Below are positions 23,174-32,065 of a stretch of 36,001 nt of DNA, in pieces (the stretch's first letter is position 1; each line of letters starts with the position of its first letter). A program made the position numbers and the translations under genes. The notes beneath the pieces were generated by a model that was not told the origin of the DNA, did not search any database, and was given only the letters and a program-made list of their open reading frames with translations. The stretch spans positions 1 to 36,001 of the forward strand of contig JAKAZS010000023.1 in assembly GCA_021815785.1 (NCBI GenBank), given 5' to 3'. Origin of the DNA: a bacterium (GTDB lineage Bacteria > Cyanobacteriota > Vampirovibrionia > Obscuribacterales > JAKAZS01).

Positions 23174-24220
23174 TTAATTTGGTATTAAGGTTGATAAATT
23201 ATGACTTTTTAAAAATTGAATAAAATCGGCTTTTAAATCTTCACCAGAATCACTATAATTTTTAGGCTTAAACGGGTTTTTATTTTTAGCAACATATGCT
23301 ACATTCTTAGTAGAAGCTGATTCATTGTTTTCACCACCACGGTAGGTATCGTTGACCTGAAATTTTACACAGCCAGGCTCTATTAAAGTAAAAGTATGAT
23401 ATTCTGTAGATTTTGTTAAGAAATCATTAACTATCTTTTTCGTAAATGGGTTGACTTTAAAAAAATATGATAAATATTTTAACGTAAAATCATTCTTATA
23501 ACTATTACTGGCTTTAAATTCGAGCAATATCTTTTTAAGGTTTCGTGTTAGCGGGCAGGGATAAGAAATATTCGGCATCGTTACGGTGTCCCAAATATCG
23601 CCATTCCTGTCAGGCAGTTTTCCCACAGTAAACACAAATTTTTTTTCATAGGTATTACCATCGATTATAAAACTGTCGCTTTGCCAGGTGCCAGCAAGCC
23701 AATTTGGAATACGGTACCATATTTTAATTGCCTTAAGCTGTTTTTCGTCAAATAAAGATCCTCTTGTAAGTTTATAAGGTAATGAGGCGAATTCGACATT
23801 TTCTTCAATGCCATCTTGAAACACATCATTTACAGGATTATTACCTAGGGGAGGAACTTTATTATCCTCTAAATAATTGTTTTTTTGAAATTTCTTGTTT
23901 AAATTAAAGGGTTCATTAAATAATTTATTGTCATCAATTTGAATTTCATTATTAACTGAATTGGTTTGATTAATTTTGTCTTTAATTTTATTAACTGAAT
24001 TAACATCATTGGAAATTAATAGTTTCTCTCGATAATTTCTTTTAAAAAAATAATTAGCCTTGTGAAAACTTGGACAATAAATAATATTTGTTTTATCAAT
24101 ATAGGTATTTTTGCATGGTATTGATTTTGCCATAACTAATTGGTTAGAAGAAATTATGAATACCAGAAGTGAAAATATTATTACTTCTACAATCGATTTT
24201 TTTAGATAAATAATTGACAT
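23174..24220 (-). CDS. Exported protein of unknown function
   Basis: 348 residues, not recognised. A signal peptide or anchor covers about residues 9-31 (VEVIIFSLLVFIISSNQLVMA, cleavage after AKS-like). Residues 60-130 are Asn/Lys-rich and low in complexity. The middle (about 168-200) has WYRIPNWLAGTWQSDSF followed by FVFTVGK, which has the look of the opening of a small beta barrel ('G-T-W'), but this is only a visual similarity. Four Cys residues are present (about 36, 49, 227 and 290), which could form disulphides outside the cytoplasm. It converges with the T4SS operon and lies 71 bp downstream of another exported unknown, probably co-transcribed with it. Confidence 0.65.
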   Translation of the reverse strand: MSIIYLKKSIVEVIIFSLLVFIISSNQLVMAKSIPCKNTYIDKTNIIYCPSFHKANYFFKRNYREKLLISNDVNSVNKIKDKINQTNSVNNEIQIDDNKLFNEPFNLNKKFQKNNYLEDNKVPPLGNNPVNDVFQDGIEENVEFASLPYKLTRGSLFDEKQLKAIKIWYRIPNWLAGTWQSDSFIIDGNTYEKKFVFTVGKLPDRNGDIWDTVTMPNISYPCPLTRNLKKILLEFKASNSYKNDFTLKYLSYFFKVNPFTKKIVNDFLTKSTEYHTFTLIEPGCVKFQVNDTYRGGENNESASTKNVAYVAKNKNPFKPKNYSDSGEDLKADFIQFLKSHNLSTLIPN

Positions 24221-24291
24221 ATTTTCACTTTGAATTTAATTATAATTATTGCGAATTTGCTCTAAATTTAATGGTAATGACCTGAAGAATA

Positions 24292-25734
24292 TTATTTTAA
24301 ATTAAATGAATTTTTTGCTTTAGCAAAAATGCCTGGGAATGAAATAGTATTTGGACCCAGAAGATAGGGTAAAGGAGTCATATCTATTCCACTTAAGGAA
24401 AATAATACTGAAATCGAATTATTTGACCCTTCATTTACATACCAGCATTTAGGAGGCAAATATGTAAACCAAGTTATACCAAATAATTTCTTAAAATTTG
24501 AAGCTACAACAATATTTCTTTTCAATTGTCCAGCTTTATATAAATAGAAAAAATTATTATCATAAAAACCACAACCCTTATAATCTTGAGTCTTAAAAAT
24601 TGGCGAAGGTATAAAATTATCAAAATCAATTCGTCGATGGAAACTAGGGGATTTATTATCAGTAAAACAATAGGCTTGGGTAAATAGTTTTATTGTTCTT
24701 GTGGGAATATTTGTATTTTCAGCTAAATTATTGTTGTTAATATGCTTTTGCAAAGGAATCTGACTATAAACAAAGGGATTTGCCCAGCGTTTTAGAGAAC
24801 GACGTGACGATAATGCTAAATCTAATATAGATGTTTCTATAATTAAAGGTGTTGGTTCATTTATATTTTTATCTACCGACTTAGTAATAGTGGCTATAAA
24901 TACTTTTAACAAATCAAGAAAATTAGCTGAACTATTAAAAGAGGAGTAAAAATTACCCGGAATATCGATTAAAATAAAAATTGGCCGGAAACCATATTCA
25001 AAGCGTTGATCATAAGGGTATAAATGTTGGCCTAAGATAGAAACGGGTTGCCAATTCCCCGAAAAACGAGTTAAGATTTTTGTGAATTTTTGCGTTGAAC
25101 CTTTATAAATTAAAGAATCATATTTATCGGTATGGTCAATACATTGAAAATAATGATTTGCATATATTGACTTTAGCCAATTCTTATAAATTAAATTTTG
25201 ATCTTTCTGATTACTTTGATTAGAACTATTTTTTAGTAATGTTTCTGTGTCTAGCACATAAGTATTAAAATTATTAGCAAAAGAACCTGTAGAATCGCCA
25301 TTATACATATTGGTATACTTATTTGAATGATCAGTATTAACTAAAAATATTCTTGAAATAGATGGAACACCTGGATTTGGATCTTTTTCAAGAATATTAA
25401 TAATTTTTTTGCTAAGTTTATTAACTACAGAATCTAAACTGAACTCACCATTAAATGAATTATTAAATTCATGGCCATTTAAATAAAGATAAATACCTAA
25501 TGGTGGTAAATTTTTAATTGCTAAATTATTTACTGACAAATTATCTTTTGGGTTAATGGTTGGTAGTGTTAAATTGTTTTGGTTTAAAGTATTAGGCGGT
25601 AAAGTTTCCTTGAATTTATCGGTAATATTGGTATCAACATTTGCTCGTGGTATTGCTGGCGCGATAAAGAACAAATTAGTAAAAACAATTAAATTTATTA
25701 TAAAAAAATTAATTCGAGTAATAGTAATAATCAT
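24292..25734 (-). CDS. Exported protein of unknown function
   Basis: 480 residues, not recognised. A long hydrophobic N-terminus (about residues 8-28, FFIINLIVFTNLFFIAPAI) is a signal peptide or anchor. The mature part is Asn/Ser/Phe-rich, without TM segments or repeats. A PPLG motif near residue 77 also occurs in the downstream exported protein, a slight hint of kinship. Towards the C-terminus it has several aromatic patches (GCGFYDNNFFYLYKAG, FGITWFTYLPPKCWYV) suggesting a beta-rich extracytoplasmic domain. No enzyme motif was found. It lies between the T4SS core and lipA, on the opposite strand to the former. It could be an accessory or secreted protein of the apparatus, but nothing in the sequence shows this. 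Confidence 0.65.
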   Translation of the reverse strand: MIITITRINFFIINLIVFTNLFFIAPAIPRANVDTNITDKFKETLPPNTLNQNNLTLPTINPKDNLSVNNLAIKNLPPLGIYLYLNGHEFNNSFNGEFSLDSVVNKLSKKIINILEKDPNPGVPSISRIFLVNTDHSNKYTNMYNGDSTGSFANNFNTYVLDTETLLKNSSNQSNQKDQNLIYKNWLKSIYANHYFQCIDHTDKYDSLIYKGSTQKFTKILTRFSGNWQPVSILGQHLYPYDQRFEYGFRPIFILIDIPGNFYSSFNSSANFLDLLKVFIATITKSVDKNINEPTPLIIETSILDLALSSRRSLKRWANPFVYSQIPLQKHINNNNLAENTNIPTRTIKLFTQAYCFTDNKSPSFHRRIDFDNFIPSPIFKTQDYKGCGFYDNNFFYLYKAGQLKRNIVVASNFKKLFGITWFTYLPPKCWYVNEGSNNSISVLFSLSGIDMTPLPYLLGPNTISFPGIFAKAKNSFNLK

Positions 25735-25809
25735 AATCCATAAACCATTTAATTTAGATAAGAAAAATTGTTACTTTTAATAAAATAATTTACTTATGAA
25801 AATAATTAT

Positions 25810-26670
25810 TTAAACTGTTAATACATTAGCTTGATCGAAGGCATGATAACTGCTGCGTACAAGCGGGCCAGAAAAAACGTTTTTAAATCCCAGTTTAAGA
25901 CCAATGTCTCGATAATTATTAAATTCATCTGGATGAATATATCTAATTACTGGTAAATGATTAGGCGTTGGTTGAAGATACTGACCGATGGTTAATAAAT
26001 CAACCTGATTATGTCTTAATTCTTCTAAGACATCGATAACTTCGTTAGTCGTCTCACCTAAACCAAGCATTATTCCTGATTTGGTGGTTAAATTATGGTC
26101 TTTAGCTAGTTTTAGTACTTGCAGGCTTTGTTTAAAATTAGCCTGAGGTCTAACTTGACTATATAATCTTGGCACGGTTTCAATATTATGATTTAAAATG
26201 TCGGGACGTGTTTCAAAAATAGTGATTAAAGCTTGTTGATTTCCTTTTAAATCAGGGATTAAAACTTCAATTTGGGCATTAGGGTTAAGTTTTCTTACTT
26301 CAATAATCGTGTTTGCCCAAATACTAGCCCCGCCATCAGTTAACTCGTCTCGGTTGACACTGGTAATAACTAGATGTTTTAAGTTTAAAGTTTGAGCTGC
26401 TCGAGCGACCCTGATTGGTTCGTCCAAATCTAATTCAGTAGGTTTACCAGTAATAACATTACAAAATCCGCAACTACGTGTGCATACATTGCCAAGAATC
26501 ATAAAGGTTGCTGTCCCTTGTGACCAGCATTCACCACGGTTAGGGCAGGCAGCCTCTTCACACACGGTATTAAGTTTATGGGTTTTAATTAAACTTTTGA
26601 TATTAAAATAGGCTTCTTGGACTGGAAGTTGAACTTTAATCCACTCTGGTTTACGTAATTTGTTAGTCAT
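25810..26670 (-). CDS. lipA: Lipoyl synthase LipA
   Basis: 286 residues, normal length. This radical-SAM enzyme inserts two sulphurs into octanoyl groups bound to E2 and GcvH proteins, making lipoyl cofactor. Both iron-sulphur motifs are intact: CEEAACPNRGEC (Cys37, Cys42, Cys48) for the auxiliary cluster that is the sulphur donor, and CTRSCGFC (Cys63, Cys67, Cys70) for the SAM cluster. The C-terminal RSSYHA motif at residues 272-277 supplies the serine that ligates the auxiliary cluster. Other family segments are TSVNRDEL and the KSGIMLGLGE stretch. It is divergent from the dehydrogenase operon that encodes its E2 substrate. No octanoyl transferase (lipB) or lipoate ligase is visible in the window. 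The start ATG follows an AT-rich leader without a strong Shine-Dalgarno sequence. Confidence 0.97.
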   Translation of the reverse strand: MTNKLRKPEWIKVQLPVQEAYFNIKSLIKTHKLNTVCEEAACPNRGECWSQGTATFMILGNVCTRSCGFCNVITGKPTELDLDEPIRVARAAQTLNLKHLVITSVNRDELTDGGASIWANTIIEVRKLNPNAQIEVLIPDLKGNQQALITIFETRPDILNHNIETVPRLYSQVRPQANFKQSLQVLKLAKDHNLTTKSGIMLGLGETTNEVIDVLEELRHNQVDLLTIGQYLQPTPNHLPVIRYIHPDEFNNYRDIGLKLGFKNVFSGPLVRSSYHAFDQANVLTV

Positions 26671-26886
26671 ATGTTTGTAAATTAAAAATTAAAAGTTTTA
26701 GTTATAAAATTATTCATTCTTTATTTATTATTGGTTTAATCCCTTAAATCAACTGGATTTGAGAATTGCCAAGAATTGAAAATAGATTTTTAAGCCTAGC
26801 TACCTTATTAAAATATTTCATTTAAAAGTATACAATATAAAAATAAATTGCGAGCATGTTTTTCTTTACATATGGGGTAAAAAGTT

Positions 26887-28005
26887 ATGCCAATTACAAA
26901 TATTGAAATTAATCGTGAAATAAATTTTTTGTCAATTTTAGATGAAAATGGTGACATTGATAAAAAGCTTGATCCCAAGCTGGATGACAAGAGTTTGAAA
27001 GATGCATTCTATTATATGCTACTGGCTCGACGTTTTGATGAGCGCTTACTTGCTTTGCAAAGACAGGGTCGAATTGGCACTTTTCCACAAGCAAGTGGTC
27101 ATGAAGCTATTAGTATGGGTTCAATTATGGCTATTCAAAAAGCTGATTTTCATGTGCCAGCCTATCGAGAATTGGTTGGTATGCTTTATCGGGGTATGAC
27201 CCTTGAAACTATGCTTTTATATTGGATGGGTTATGAAGAAGGCGCCCAAATTCCTGAAGGGGTTAATGATTTGCCAGCCTGTGTACCAGTAGCTAGTCAG
27301 TTATTGCATGCAACCGGTATTGCTATGGCGATGAAATTAAAAAACGAAAAAAATGTTGTTTTAACTTATATTGGTGATGGGGCAAGTTCTGAAGGTGATT
27401 TTCATGAAGCTTTAAACTTTGCTTCAGTATTTAATGCTCCGGTAATTTTTATTTGCTTAAATAATCAATATGCTATTTCAATTCCTGTAGCCAAACAAAT
27501 GAAAGCTAAAACCGTTGCTCAAAAAGCAATTGCTTATGATATTCCAGGAATTCGTGTAGATGGCAATGATGTATTAGCTGTTTACAAAGCAACTACTGAT
27601 GCTGTAGCAAGAGCTAGAAATGGAGATGGACCAAGTCTAATTGAGTGCCTAACTTATAGAATTACGCCTCATACCACAGCCGACGATCCTAAAAAATATC
27701 GCAGTGTTGATGAAAGCTCAAAATGGCTTAATAAAGAACCTTTAATAAGATTAGAAAAATATTTAATTGATAAAAAAATCTTAACTAAAACTGCCAAAGA
27801 AGAAATGGAAGAGTTAATTGAAAACCAAATTAAACAGGCAATTTTAAGAGCCCCAGAAATTATCAAAGAACGAGACTTAGATAACCCTGAACGTATTTTT
27901 AATTATCTATATAAAGAAATGCCAGCTAATTTAATTGAACAAAAACAAGAATTGTTAGCTAATTTAACCGTTAATAAAGAAGTGAATTTAGCGCATAATC
28001 ATTAG
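26887..28005 (+). CDS. pdhA: Pyruvate/2-oxoacid dehydrogenase E1 alpha subunit
   Basis: 372 residues. With E1 beta it forms the thiamine-diphosphate-dependent E1 component that decarboxylates pyruvate (or a branched-chain 2-oxoacid) and passes the acyl group to lipoylated E2. The ThDP-binding motif starts with GDGASSEGDFHEAL at residue 163 and ends with the LNNQYA segment about 28 residues later, as expected. The early QGRIGTFPQASGHEA and the later YRITPHTTADDPKKYR are typical of E1 alpha subunits of the Gram-positive/acetoin/branched-chain type. Substrate cannot be settled by eye; pyruvate is favoured because a full E1-E2-E3 set is present beside lipA. GGGG lies 9 bp before the ATG. It is the first gene of the operon, followed by a 104-bp gap. 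Confidence 0.93.
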   Translation: MPITNIEINREINFLSILDENGDIDKKLDPKLDDKSLKDAFYYMLLARRFDERLLALQRQGRIGTFPQASGHEAISMGSIMAIQKADFHVPAYRELVGMLYRGMTLETMLLYWMGYEEGAQIPEGVNDLPACVPVASQLLHATGIAMAMKLKNEKNVVLTYIGDGASSEGDFHEALNFASVFNAPVIFICLNNQYAISIPVAKQMKAKTVAQKAIAYDIPGIRVDGNDVLAVYKATTDAVARARNGDGPSLIECLTYRITPHTTADDPKKYRSVDESSKWLNKEPLIRLEKYLIDKKILTKTAKEEMEELIENQIKQAILRAPEIIKERDLDNPERIFNYLYKEMPANLIEQKQELLANLTVNKEVNLAHNH

Positions 28006-28109
28006 TTCAACAAAGCTAAATCATATTGACGTAAAAATTAATAATTCAATTAAAGCAGTTTTAAGAATTAATTGTCTTAATGAATCTATATAAAGAAGGA
28101 GAACATTAA

Positions 28110-29090
28110 ATGAGTGAAATAAATATGGCTAAAGCTATTAATCTGGCTTTGCATGAAGCAATGGAAAGTGATGATAAAGTTATTGTCATGGGTGAAGATG
28201 TGGGAGTTAATGAAGGTGTATTTCGGATAACTGAAGGCTTGCATGCCCGTTTTGGTGATAATCGGGTTATTGATACCCCGTTAGCTGAATCAGCGATAAT
28301 GGGCACAGCTATTGGCATGGCCATGTATGGATTAAAACCTGTAACTGAAATGCAATTTTCCGGATTTGCTTATTATGCTTATCATCAGATTGAAGCACAT
28401 GCTGCTAGATTTCGCAATCGAACACGTGGAAGGTATTCTTGTCCGCTAGTAATGAGAGCTCCATATGGTGGTGGGATTCGAGCTATTGAGCATCACTCTG
28501 AAAGCCGTGAAGCTATTTATGCCCATACTCCTGGGCTCAAAGTTGTAATCCCCTCATCGCCACGAAATGCCCGAGCGTTGCTTCACTCAGCTATTCAGGA
28601 TCCGGATGCGGTTATTTTTTATGAACCTAAAGCTATTTATCGTTTATTTAAAGAAGAAGTACCTGATGCCATGGAAACGTTTCCTATTGGTAAAGCCCAA
28701 GTTGTAAGACAAGGTAAAGATATCACCTTAATATCTTATGGTGCCAGTTTAAAAGTTACGCTTGATGCTAGTGAAATTCTTGAAGAGGAATATGGCGTCC
28801 ATTGTACGGTAGTAGACTTGTTAACTATTGCCCCATTAGATACCCAAACTATTTTAGAGTCGGTAGCTAAAACAGGCAAGGCTGTAGTAATTCACGAAGG
28901 TCCAAGAACATGTGGAGTCGGTGCTGAAGTTGTTGCCCGCATTAACGAACACATTTTATTATATCTGGACGCACCAGTAAAGCGAGTTACTGGTTTTGAT
29001 ATGCCGATTCCGTATTTTTCCAAGGAAAAGTTTTACTTGCCCGATACTAATCGCATAATAAATGCCGTTAAAGAAACATTATCTTTCTAG
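28110..29090 (+). CDS. pdhB: Pyruvate/2-oxoacid dehydrogenase E1 beta subunit
   Basis: 326 residues, the usual length. It pairs with E1 alpha to complete the ThDP active site. Family motifs include VMGEDVGVNEGVFR near residue 30, DTPLAESAIMGTAIGMA near 58, MQFSGFAYYAYHQI, and RAPYGGGIRAIEHHSES near 117, with the histidines that contact substrate and E2. A transketolase C-terminal domain follows (about 190-326), with VVIHEGPRTCGVGAE. A strong AAGGAGA at 28096-28102 lies 7 bp before the ATG, the same spacing as for the next two genes. The 104-bp gap upstream has only a weak promoter-like pair, so read-through from E1 alpha is expected. Confidence 0.95.
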   Translation: MSEINMAKAINLALHEAMESDDKVIVMGEDVGVNEGVFRITEGLHARFGDNRVIDTPLAESAIMGTAIGMAMYGLKPVTEMQFSGFAYYAYHQIEAHAARFRNRTRGRYSCPLVMRAPYGGGIRAIEHHSESREAIYAHTPGLKVVIPSSPRNARALLHSAIQDPDAVIFYEPKAIYRLFKEEVPDAMETFPIGKAQVVRQGKDITLISYGASLKVTLDASEILEEEYGVHCTVVDLLTIAPLDTQTILESVAKTGKAVVIHEGPRTCGVGAEVVARINEHILLYLDAPVKRVTGFDMPIPYFSKEKFYLPDTNRIINAVKETLSF

Positions 29091-29117
29091 ATTTAATCAA
29101 AATTAAGGAGTTACCCA

Positions 29118-30443
29118 ATGACATTTGAATTTAAATTGCCAGATTTAGGTGAAGGTATACATGAAGCTGAAGTTATTACTTTAAAAGTTAGTGAAGGTCA
29201 GGAAATCGCTGAAAATGCTCCAATAATGGAAGTTGAAACCGACAAAGCCTTAGTTGAAATTCCGTCGCCAGTTGGCGGAATTGTTCAGAAAATTCATGTA
29301 AATGCTGGTCAGCATGTAAAAGTTGGCATGGTAATGATGACGTTTACACCAAAGGATGGTCGAACTTCAACTATTGAGGCAAGCATAAATCAAGCGCAGG
29401 CAAAACCGGAAATGGCTTTAGCCGCACAAACCCATTCTAAGGCAGTCTTTTCTAATGGGTTTAAAAAGCGTGTATTAGCTGCTCCGTCTACAAGGCGGTT
29501 AGCGCGTGAACTTAAAGTTGATTTGAATTTAGTTTCTGGATCCGGACCAAATGGTAGAGTTATGCCTGCGGATATTAAAAATAGGCTAACCAGTCATTTA
29601 GAAGGTAGTATGCTTAGTTCTGAGGTAAAGCCAGGAAAGTTAAATGATTTGCAAAGTTATGAAACCTATGAATTTACCGAACCGAAGTTAAACATTGGTC
29701 GTAATCAAGATACTGGCTACAAAATGCCGGATTTTCAAAAATACGGTCCAATTGAAAAAGTTCAACTAAAGTCGGTTCGGGCAAAAATCGCCAGTCATAT
29801 GACATTGTCTTGGACAGTTGTTCCTCATGTCGCTCATTTTGATGAAGTGGAAATTAGTGATTTAATGAACATTTTAAATAAATTACAGTTAGAGTTGAAC
29901 AGTGAAAATATTAAACTCACTTTAACTGCTTTCGCTCTAAAAGCTATAACTTTAGCGCTTAAACAATTCCCTGAATTTAATAGTTCTTTAGATGATAATA
30001 CGCAAGAAATAATTTTAAAAAAATATTATAATATTGGCGTAGCGGTAGCAACAGAGCGAGGATTATTGGTTCCGGTAATTTATAACACTGATAAGATAAA
30101 TTTAAAACAAATTGCTTGTGAATTGAATGATACGGTGAATCGAACCCGTAATAATAAAATTAAACCTGATGAAATGCAAGGTGGTACTTTTACAATTTCG
30201 AATATTGGCATAATTGGTGGCACTGGAATGTCACCAATGGTTAATTATCCTGAATGTGCTATTTTAGGAATGGCTACGGCTAAACAACAACCAATTGTTC
30301 GTGATAATAAAATTGAAATTGGTAATATTTTACCATTAGCTTTATCCTTTGATCATCGAATTACTGATGGAGCTAATGCTGCATATTTTATTCAGTATTT
30401 TAAAACGTTATTAATTAAACCTTACAAATTATTATTGGAATAA
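29118..30443 (+). CDS. pdhC: Dihydrolipoyl acyltransferase (E2)
   Basis: 441 residues. It has the standard E2 plan: one N-terminal lipoyl domain with the lipoylated lysine in ETDKALVE (Lys43), a linker, a peripheral-subunit-binding domain about residues 118-155 (APSTRRLAREL and GSGPNGRVMPADI), and a C-terminal catalytic domain with the active-site DHRITDG motif (His413, Asp417). E2 takes the acyl group from E1 and transfers it to coenzyme A; its lipoyl group is made by LipA, encoded nearby. There is only one lipoyl domain, as in many E2s of the branched-chain or Gram-positive pyruvate type. The linker of about 40 residues before the binding domain is not strongly Pro/Ala-rich. AAGGAG lies 7 bp before the ATG, 27 bp after the E1 beta stop. 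Confidence 0.95.
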   Translation: MTFEFKLPDLGEGIHEAEVITLKVSEGQEIAENAPIMEVETDKALVEIPSPVGGIVQKIHVNAGQHVKVGMVMMTFTPKDGRTSTIEASINQAQAKPEMALAAQTHSKAVFSNGFKKRVLAAPSTRRLARELKVDLNLVSGSGPNGRVMPADIKNRLTSHLEGSMLSSEVKPGKLNDLQSYETYEFTEPKLNIGRNQDTGYKMPDFQKYGPIEKVQLKSVRAKIASHMTLSWTVVPHVAHFDEVEISDLMNILNKLQLELNSENIKLTLTAFALKAITLALKQFPEFNSSLDDNTQEIILKKYYNIGVAVATERGLLVPVIYNTDKINLKQIACELNDTVNRTRNNKIKPDEMQGGTFTISNIGIIGGTGMSPMVNYPECAILGMATAKQQPIVRDNKIEIGNILPLALSFDHRITDGANAAYFIQYFKTLLIKPYKLLLE

Positions 30444-30501
30444 TTATGATTTGGCATTAAAGGGCTAGCATTAGGTTAATTGTTTATAAGGAGATTAGGT
30501 C

Positions 30502-31974
30502 ATGGTAGTTGGCGAAATGGTTGAAGAAGTTGATTTGATTGTTATTGGAGCTGGTCCGGGTGGATATACTGCAGCTTTAAAAGCCCGCGAATTAGGTCAA
30601 AAGGTTATGTTGGTCGATCGCCGCAAATTGCCTGGTGGTGTTTGTCTGCATGAAGGTTGTATTCCATCTAAATCCTTATTACATTGTTCACAACTTATTT
30701 TCCAGGCTCAAGATGCAAGTTGTATTGGTCTAACTTTTACGGCGCCTAATATTGATTTAAATAAAATTCGTAGCCACAAGTCAAATGTAATTAATAAATT
30801 GACTCAAGGCTTAAATAGTTTATTTAAAAGTCATAAATTAGAATTTATTGATGGTCGAGCTAGTTTTATTGATGAACGCAATGTGCGTATTGATCGCGAT
30901 GGTGAAAGTGCTATACGCGTTAAATTTAAAAATGCAATAATTGCTACCGGTTCTTCACCTACGCCATTGCCTCAAAATATTAAATTGATTAATATTAATG
31001 ATCCAAGTAAAGTGATGAATTCAAGCACAGCACTTGATTTAAATGATATTCCCCAATCATTGTTGGTTATTGGTGGCGGTTATATCGGTTTAGAATTAGG
31101 TCAGGTATATGCAAGCTTAGGTACCAAAGTTGATATTGTTGAATTTATGGATAGTCTTTTACCTGGTTTGGACAGTGATTTAGTGCGACCGTTAGCTAAT
31201 AAGATGAAGCAAATTTGTAATCAAATTATGTTAAGTTCAAAGGTTACCCAAATTGAAGAAAAAAATAATCATTTAGCTGTAACGATAGTAAATCCTGATA
31301 ACTCTCAATTTGTAAATAATTATGAAAAGGTTTTAGTTAGTATTGGTCGCGTCCCTAATACTGACAACTTAGGCCTGAATAACCTTAACTTAAACCTTGA
31401 TAAAGGTGGATTTATTCCAGTTAATGAATATTGTCAAACCCAATTAAAACGCATATATGCAATTGGTGATGTAGTAGCTAATCAACCCATGTTGGCTCAT
31501 AAAGCTATGCGTCAAGGTCATGTTGTGGCTGAAAGGCTTAGTGGTATAGAATCAGCCTTCGATAATCGGGCAATTCCAGCTGTTGTCTACACCGATCCGG
31601 AAATTGCCTGGTGTGGGTTAACTGAAAATGAAGCAAATAAGGCTAATCTCAGTTTTACAATTGCGAAATTACCTTGGGTGGCATCAGGACGAGCCCAAAG
31701 TATAGCCAGTACTCAAGGCTTGACAAAAATTCTTTATGATAAGGATACTAAAGTGATTATTGGCGCTTGTATTGTTGGGGTTAACGCTGGCGAACTTATT
31801 GCTCAAATGGTAATAGCGATGGAAATGGGTGCTTGTATTGAAGATATTGCCAATTCAATTTATCCGCATCCGACATTATCAGAAACTATTATGGAATCAG
31901 CTTTAATTGCCTATGGCAAAGAGTTGTCAGAAATTACTCAGGTTAATAAGGCAAAATTAATTAAAAAACTTTAA
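30502..31974 (+). CDS. lpdA: Dihydrolipoamide dehydrogenase (E3)
   Basis: 490 residues. This FAD enzyme reoxidises the dihydrolipoyl group of E2 and reduces NAD+. It has the FAD-binding GAGPGGY motif at residues 16-22, the redox-active disulphide in GGVCLHEGCIPSKSL (Cys48 and Cys53), a second nucleotide-binding motif VIGGGYIGLELG near residue 190, the AIGDV FAD contact near 320, and the C-terminal catalytic base in YPHPTLSE (His456, Glu461). All key residues are present. AAGGAGA lies 7 bp before the ATG. A second in-frame ATG at residue 6 (EMVEEVD) is closer to the usual N-terminus of the family but has no Shine-Dalgarno sequence, so the first ATG is preferred. It closes the dehydrogenase operon; no terminator hairpin is visible in the 91 bp before the next gene. 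Confidence 0.96.
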   Translation: MVVGEMVEEVDLIVIGAGPGGYTAALKARELGQKVMLVDRRKLPGGVCLHEGCIPSKSLLHCSQLIFQAQDASCIGLTFTAPNIDLNKIRSHKSNVINKLTQGLNSLFKSHKLEFIDGRASFIDERNVRIDRDGESAIRVKFKNAIIATGSSPTPLPQNIKLININDPSKVMNSSTALDLNDIPQSLLVIGGGYIGLELGQVYASLGTKVDIVEFMDSLLPGLDSDLVRPLANKMKQICNQIMLSSKVTQIEEKNNHLAVTIVNPDNSQFVNNYEKVLVSIGRVPNTDNLGLNNLNLNLDKGGFIPVNEYCQTQLKRIYAIGDVVANQPMLAHKAMRQGHVVAERLSGIESAFDNRAIPAVVYTDPEIAWCGLTENEANKANLSFTIAKLPWVASGRAQSIASTQGLTKILYDKDTKVIIGACIVGVNAGELIAQMVIAMEMGACIEDIANSIYPHPTLSETIMESALIAYGKELSEITQVNKAKLIKKL

Positions 31975-32055
31975 GTTTTTTTTGTTTTTAAGTTTTAGCT
32001 TTAATTCATTAGGGCATAAAATTTATATTAGAAAGATTAATTCTATTTTTACCCT

Positions 32056-32060
32056 AAGGA
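32056..32060 (+). promoter_or_regulatory. Ribosome-binding site that fixes the start of the coiled-coil gene
   Basis: AAGGA lies 5 bp before the ATG at 32066. The frame is also open upstream to a TTG at 31982, but no Shine-Dalgarno sequence precedes that codon. The ATG is therefore preferred. Confidence 0.7.
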
Positions 32061-32065
32061 AATAT

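Noticed and set aside
26671-26886. Promoters for lipA and pdhA
   Set aside because: The region must hold them, but I found only weak AT-rich hexamers on both strands and no pair good enough to place.
28026-28054. Internal promoter between E1 alpha and E1 beta
   Set aside because: TTGACG is a fair -35, but no good -10 lies at the correct spacing, so it is not annotated.
31982-32065. Longer TTG-initiated N-terminus of coiled-coil protein 1
   Set aside because: There is no Shine-Dalgarno sequence before the TTG, whereas AAGGA precedes the ATG at 32066.
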